Origin: Streptomyces flavochromogenes
Lineage (GTDB): Bacteria; Actinomycetota; Actinomycetes; Streptomycetales; Streptomycetaceae
Reading direction: 5' to 3'
Assembly (NCBI RefSeq): GCF_000717595.1
Contig: NZ_JNZO01000029.1
Span: 34,798 to 98,797, forward strand
DNA length: 64,000 nucleotides
Part shown: positions 60,830-64,000 of the stretch, piece by piece
Layout: each line of letters starts with the position of its first letter
How positions within the stretch are numbered: the stretch's first letter is position 1
Made by a program: the position numbers and the translations under genes
Notes under the pieces: generated by a model
The model's database searches: none
Told to the model about the DNA's origin: nothing
What the model saw: only the letters and a program-made list of their open reading frames with translations

Positions 60830-62545
60830 TTACGGCAGGTTGTGGACGTGCGGGCCCACCGCGTTCGACCAGGCGTTGCCGGCCGTCGCGTCCCAGTTGG
60901 TCGACCAGGTCATGGCGCCGCGCAGCGTCGGCCAGGCCTGGGCCGGCTTGAACGTGCCGCAGCTCGTGAGCTTGGTCAGGCAGTCGAGCGCGTTCTTCAC
61001 GATCTGCGGGTCGACATAGCCGCTGCCCGCGCCCCGCGAGGAGGCCGGGACGCCCAGGCCGACCTGCGACGGGGAGAGACCGCCCTGGATCTGGATGCAG
61101 GCGAGCGCGGTGAGGAAGTCCACCGAGCCCTGGCTGTAGACCTTGCCGTCGCAGCCGAGCATCGAACCGCTGTTGTAGTACTGCATGTTGACGACCGTGA
61201 GGATGTCCTTCACGGCGAGCGCGGTCTTGAAGTACTCCGTGCCCGTGTTCTGCATGTCGATGGTCTGCGGGGCCATCGTCAGGACGAGCGACGAACCGGC
61301 CTTGGCGGACAGCTGACGCAGCGCCTTGGTCAGGTAGGTCGAGTTGATGCCGTGCTCGAGGTCGATGTCGACGCCGCTGAAGCCGTACTCCTGCATGAGG
61401 GCGTAAGCGCTGTTCGCGAAGGCGGTCGCGGAGGCGTCGCTGTTGATCGTGACGTTCCCCTTCTCGCCGCCGACCGAGATGATGACGGACTTGCCGGCTG
61501 CCTTCTTCGCGGCGATGTCCGCCTTGAAGTCGGCGACCGAGGCGTAGCCGACGGCCGGGTCGAGGTTGAAGACGATCTGGCCCGCCGTGGTCGTCGAGTC
61601 GGCGAACGAGACGGCGATGATGTCGTACTGCGACTGCACGTCCCGCAGCTTCTGGACCGTGGCGCCGTTGTCGAAGTTCTGCCAGTAGCCGGTGAGGGCG
61701 TGCTTGGGCACGGCCGGGCCGGGGCCCGGGTCGGTGACCTTGGCGGTCCTGGCCGTGACGGCGCCGGACTTCGCGGACTCGCCCGCGGAGTTCGTCGCGG
61801 AGACCTGGAACTGGTACGCCGTGTCGGCCGTGAGGCCGGTGATCGTGGCCGAAGTGCCGCTCACCGTCTGCGGGTTGCCACCGTCCCGGTACACCTTGTA
61901 GCCCGTGGCGCCGGAGACCGTGCCCCAGCTCAGGTCGACCGAGGAGGAGGTGACGGTGCCCGCGGCGAGGCCGGTCGGGGTGGACGGGACCACCGGATCG
62001 GGGTCCTGGCCGCCGCCCCCGTCGGGGCCGAAGACGCTGACGTCGTCGACGGAGTACGGGGAGGTCCCGTACCAGCCGTGGGTGTAGATCTCGACGGAGG
62101 TGGTGCTCGCCCCGGTGGTGAAGGTGGTGGTGAGCTGCTTCCAGGCGGCGCTGTCGGGCGTCCAGGTGGAGACGCTGCCGGAGCCGGTCCCGGTGTTGTT
62201 CGCCCCGAGGTAGGCGTAACCGCCCTGGACCCAGGCGCTCAGGGTGTACGTCGAGTTGGGCTTCACGGCCACGGTCTGCACGCACTTGGCGTTGTCGAGC
62301 CCGGCCGGGGTCGCCCGGAGCGCGCCGGCGCCGGTGCGGACCGGGGAGGAGACGGCGGCGCCGCTCCCGGCGGAACAGGACCAGTTGGCGAGGCCGTTCT
62401 CGAAACCGGCGTTCTTGGCGACGTTGACGTCGGCCGCCTGCGCGGTGCCGGCTCCGCCGACGAGGACGAGCCCGGAGCCGACGGCGAGCGCGAGCGCTCC
62501 GCCGAGCCAGCGGCGTCCGTGCGGGCGGGTGGTGGTGCGGTCCAC
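60830..62545 (-). CDS. Secreted modular GH18 chitinase (CBM-FnIII-GH18)
   Basis: A 571-residue chitinase. Signal peptide (cut near AQA-ADVN), a carbohydrate-binding module (about 34-165, with GFENGLANWSCS and WKQLTTTFTTG), a short Gly/Asp linker, a fibronectin III domain (about 185-275), then a GH18 barrel from HALTGYWQNFDNG. The catalytic Glu is in GFSGVDIDLEHG near residue 393; the usual first Asp of DGxDxDxE is Ser here. MQYYNS and AMTWSTNWD are other GH18 features. I prefer GTG 62545, 6 nt from GGAGG; ATG 62551 touches the site. A DasR-type operator lies in its promoter. Confidence 0.9.
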   Translation of the reverse strand: MDRTTTRPHGRRWLGGALALAVGSGLVLVGGAGTAQAADVNVAKNAGFENGLANWSCSAGSGAAVSSPVRTGAGALRATPAGLDNAKCVQTVAVKPNSTYTLSAWVQGGYAYLGANNTGTGSGSVSTWTPDSAAWKQLTTTFTTGASTTSVEIYTHGWYGTSPYSVDDVSVFGPDGGGGQDPDPVVPSTPTGLAAGTVTSSSVDLSWGTVSGATGYKVYRDGGNPQTVSGTSATITGLTADTAYQFQVSATNSAGESAKSGAVTARTAKVTDPGPGPAVPKHALTGYWQNFDNGATVQKLRDVQSQYDIIAVSFADSTTTAGQIVFNLDPAVGYASVADFKADIAAKKAAGKSVIISVGGEKGNVTINSDASATAFANSAYALMQEYGFSGVDIDLEHGINSTYLTKALRQLSAKAGSSLVLTMAPQTIDMQNTGTEYFKTALAVKDILTVVNMQYYNSGSMLGCDGKVYSQGSVDFLTALACIQIQGGLSPSQVGLGVPASSRGAGSGYVDPQIVKNALDCLTKLTSCGTFKPAQAWPTLRGAMTWSTNWDATAGNAWSNAVGPHVHNLP

Positions 62546-62591
62546 GTGCATCCTCCGGAGGGGAGTTGGGGATGTGGGGGATGTGGAGGTG

Positions 62592-62632
62592 CCGTACGTC
62601 GTCGTACGGAGGGGCTCGTACGGGGGTACGAG
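62592..62632 (-). other. Two tandem hairpins in the chitinase leader
   Basis: Two perfect 7-bp stems with 4-nt loops: 62592-62598 with 62603-62609, and 62615-62621 with 62626-62632. Both have a CGTAC core. They sit about 50-90 nt before the start codon in the predicted leader RNA. Confidence 0.5.
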
Positions 62633-62709
62633 GCGGTGCGGGGGGTAGGGGGGTGCGGAAGGTGCCGGCGGTACGAGCAGTGCGGGCGGTGGCCACCGCT
62701 GTGGGGACA

Positions 62710-62738
62710 AGTTGGTCCAGACCAATCGCGTTGTCAAG
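62710..62738 (-). promoter_or_regulatory. Chitinase core promoter
   Basis: Minus strand: perfect -35 TTGACA (62733-62738), 17-nt spacer, weak -10 CAACTT (62710-62715). The operator fills most of the spacer, so repressor and polymerase cannot both bind. Confidence 0.6.
62713..62726. promoter_or_regulatory. DasR-type operator (dre)
   Basis: TTGGTCCAGACCAA is a perfect 6-bp inverted repeat around CA, matching the known dre core TGGTCTAGACCA at 11 of 12 positions. DasR represses chitinase genes and releases on N-acetylglucosamine-derived phosphosugars. The site lies inside the chitinase promoter spacer. Confidence 0.85.
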
Positions 62739-62905
62739 ACCTCTGGCAGCAAGCCCTGTTCGGAGCGGGTGACGGCTGCCCGGAGCGGGCCGACGGGTTC
62801 GCGCTCCGGACCCCCAAGAAAGCGGGCCGGCTTGGCGGATTGTGTGTTCACCACCCCGGGGGTCGTGGATAAGGTGCAGAGGCGGCAGCACCCTGCGGTG
62901 ATGCC

Positions 62906-64000
62906 GTGAACGCGGTAAGTGATCCGCGGCCCCCGGGACCACCGGAGGCCGGAGGGGACGGGGGGTCCGACGTGCCGACAGCGATCGCGGTCACCAGTGC
63001 CGACCTGGCACTGCCGCCGACCGATCCCGGGACCCCGCACGCCACCGTTCTCCCGGCCCCCGACACCCAGTCGCTCGACGCCTCGATCGCCGACATGCAG
63101 CAGCTCATCGCGCGATACGGACACGTGATCGTCGTCTGCCCCACCTCCGCCCCGGCCGCCGTCGAGCAACGCCTGCGCGCCGTCCGCGCCCTGCTCGAAA
63201 GCGACCGGATCGCGCTGGTCATGACCGACCTGCCACCCCTCGGAGCGGCCGTACTCGTTCGCCAGCTCCGGCAGTTGGCGGGCTGCGACTTCAGCCCCGG
63301 AGTCCTCGCCTCCGCCGCCCGGCTGCTCGCCCACTACATCTACGCCGGCGCCGTCCTCGGCTCCGTCTCCCGCCTCGACCGCGTCCCCGTCAGCCTCGGC
63401 TCCCACCTCAAGGGCTGGCTGCCCGGCGCCCACTTCGCCGTACTCGCCGGACCCACCGCCCAGATCACCCGCGTCGGCAGCGGCGAGGCGACCCTGCCCG
63501 GACCGGAGTTCACCACCGAACTCCTGATCGCCCGCGGCCAGCTCCAGACCGACTGGCCCACGACCACCCTCGTGCCCGGGTGGCGGATCCACGGCGCCGT
63601 CCTGGAGACTCCGCTGCCCGAGGCCTCACCCCGCTGGTGGGGGACCGGAAAGCTCGTCGAGTTCGCCGCTTACCTGCCCGACCTGCCCGTCCTCTACCAG
63701 CTCGTCTCCTCCGTACGGCGCGAGACCTGCCACTGGTGCGCGATGGAACTCATCGGCGACCGCTGCGGCTTCTGCGGGGCACCCCTCCAGGCCGGAGCGG
63801 TGCCGGAACAGGGCGGCCGCGCGCTGAACGGCGGCCCGGCCGGGGGCCGGCGCGACGACGGCGCCCGCGCACTCGGACCAGGAGCGCACGCGACCCAGCA
63901 GACGGGCGGGCTCCCGGCCCGACAGTCCGGCGACGCGCACCCGGTTCAGTACCAGGCCGGGCACCCGGCCCACCCGGCGCCCCCGTCCTCCTCGTACACC
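62906..64000 (+). CDS. Conserved-type protein with double CxxC zinc ribbon, partial
   Basis: A GTG at 62906 opens a frame that stays open to the window end (365 codons). The protein starts with a Pro/Gly-rich segment, then a folded domain (PTAIAVTSADLALP, MQQLIARYGHVIVVCPTS, LGSHLKGWLPGAHFAVLAGPTAQI), a zinc-ribbon-like CHWC-x8-CGFC near residues 275-291, and a disordered Gly/Arg/Ala/Pro tail. There is no signal peptide or membrane helix. I do not recognise the family. It is divergent from the chitinase and shares its regulatory region. Confidence 0.75.
   Translation, partial: MNAVSDPRPPGPPEAGGDGGSDVPTAIAVTSADLALPPTDPGTPHATVLPAPDTQSLDASIADMQQLIARYGHVIVVCPTSAPAAVEQRLRAVRALLESDRIALVMTDLPPLGAAVLVRQLRQLAGCDFSPGVLASAARLLAHYIYAGAVLGSVSRLDRVPVSLGSHLKGWLPGAHFAVLAGPTAQITRVGSGEATLPGPEFTTELLIARGQLQTDWPTTTLVPGWRIHGAVLETPLPEASPRWWGTGKLVEFAAYLPDLPVLYQLVSSVRRETCHWCAMELIGDRCGFCGAPLQAGAVPEQGGRALNGGPAGGRRDDGARALGPGAHATQQTGGLPARQSGDAHPVQYQAGHPAHPAPPSSSYT

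Larger units (their letters stand above)
62546..62905. other. Divergent regulatory region, chitinase/partial gene
   Basis: 360 bp holding the chitinase promoter with its operator (62713-62738) and a roughly 160-nt leader with two adjacent hairpins. Nothing else coding is seen. Confidence 0.6.

Overview
The window is Streptomyces chromosome. It has very high GC, GTG/TTG starts and strong GGAGG-type ribosome binding sites, and it encodes chaplins, rodlins, a MelC1/MelC2 tyrosinase pair, mycothiol S-conjugate amidase and GTP-dependent PEP carboxykinase. I see no insertion sequence, phage gene, tRNA, rRNA or CRISPR array.

Layout. 1-9.4 kb is core: the end of an ABC-2 permease, greA, a DUF4307 protein, mca with a small membrane protein, a very large STAND (NB-ARC/TPR) protein, a decayed ABC transporter made by an internal deletion, and a YyaL-type thioredoxin-fold protein. 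9.4-33.8 kb is a developmental cell-surface block. It holds three rodlins, three short chaplins, a sortase-type protein that appears to carry a divergent chaplin domain, several small secreted proteins, a LytR-CpsA-Psr ligase, and a nine-gene translationally coupled operon (28028 down to 17388) with a full Wzx/Wzy-type exopolysaccharide set. The set comprises an initiating phosphoglycosyltransferase, two glycosyltransferases, flippase, polymerase, chain-length protein, deacetylase and acyltransferase. An ATP-grasp/flavoprotein pair and a GH26-like glycosidase lie beside it, and the block ends in tyrosinase. All three rodlins have an identical promoter architecture, GGAAC-N16-AGTTGA, about 45-50 nt upstream of their starts. 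Two chaplins have clear relatives of it and the third a weak one. This is the pattern expected for the developmental ECF sigma factor BldN.

33.9-49.5 kb: a DUF5949-like protein, VKOR with a second GH26-like protein, a hemolysin III-like protein, PEP carboxykinase, a poly-gamma-glutamate hydrolase, a four-gene operon combining TelA with solute-binding and von Willebrand domains, an AlaA-type aminotransferase, and a membrane glycan synthase whose fused deacetylase domain has lost its metal ligands. 49.5-64 kb: an MptB-like mannosyltransferase; a divergent D-amino-acid catabolic cluster (D-aminoacylase, D-serine/D-threonine-type lyase, PfkB kinase, IclR regulator, RidA, GntP permease); a zinc carboxypeptidase; a Ser/Thr kinase with a repetitive tail; a modular GH18 chitinase with a DasR-type operator inside its core promoter; and a partial gene running off the end.

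How it fits together: the central block looks like a surface-assembly module. It makes amyloid-type sheath proteins (chaplins and rodlins), a secreted polymer and the enzymes to trim or anchor it, and pigment-forming tyrosinase. VKOR next door could supply disulfides for the two-cysteine chaplins. From memory, in S. coelicolor the chaplin/rodlin/mel block lies far from the mca-to-PEPCK block, so the junction here is worth a synteny check.
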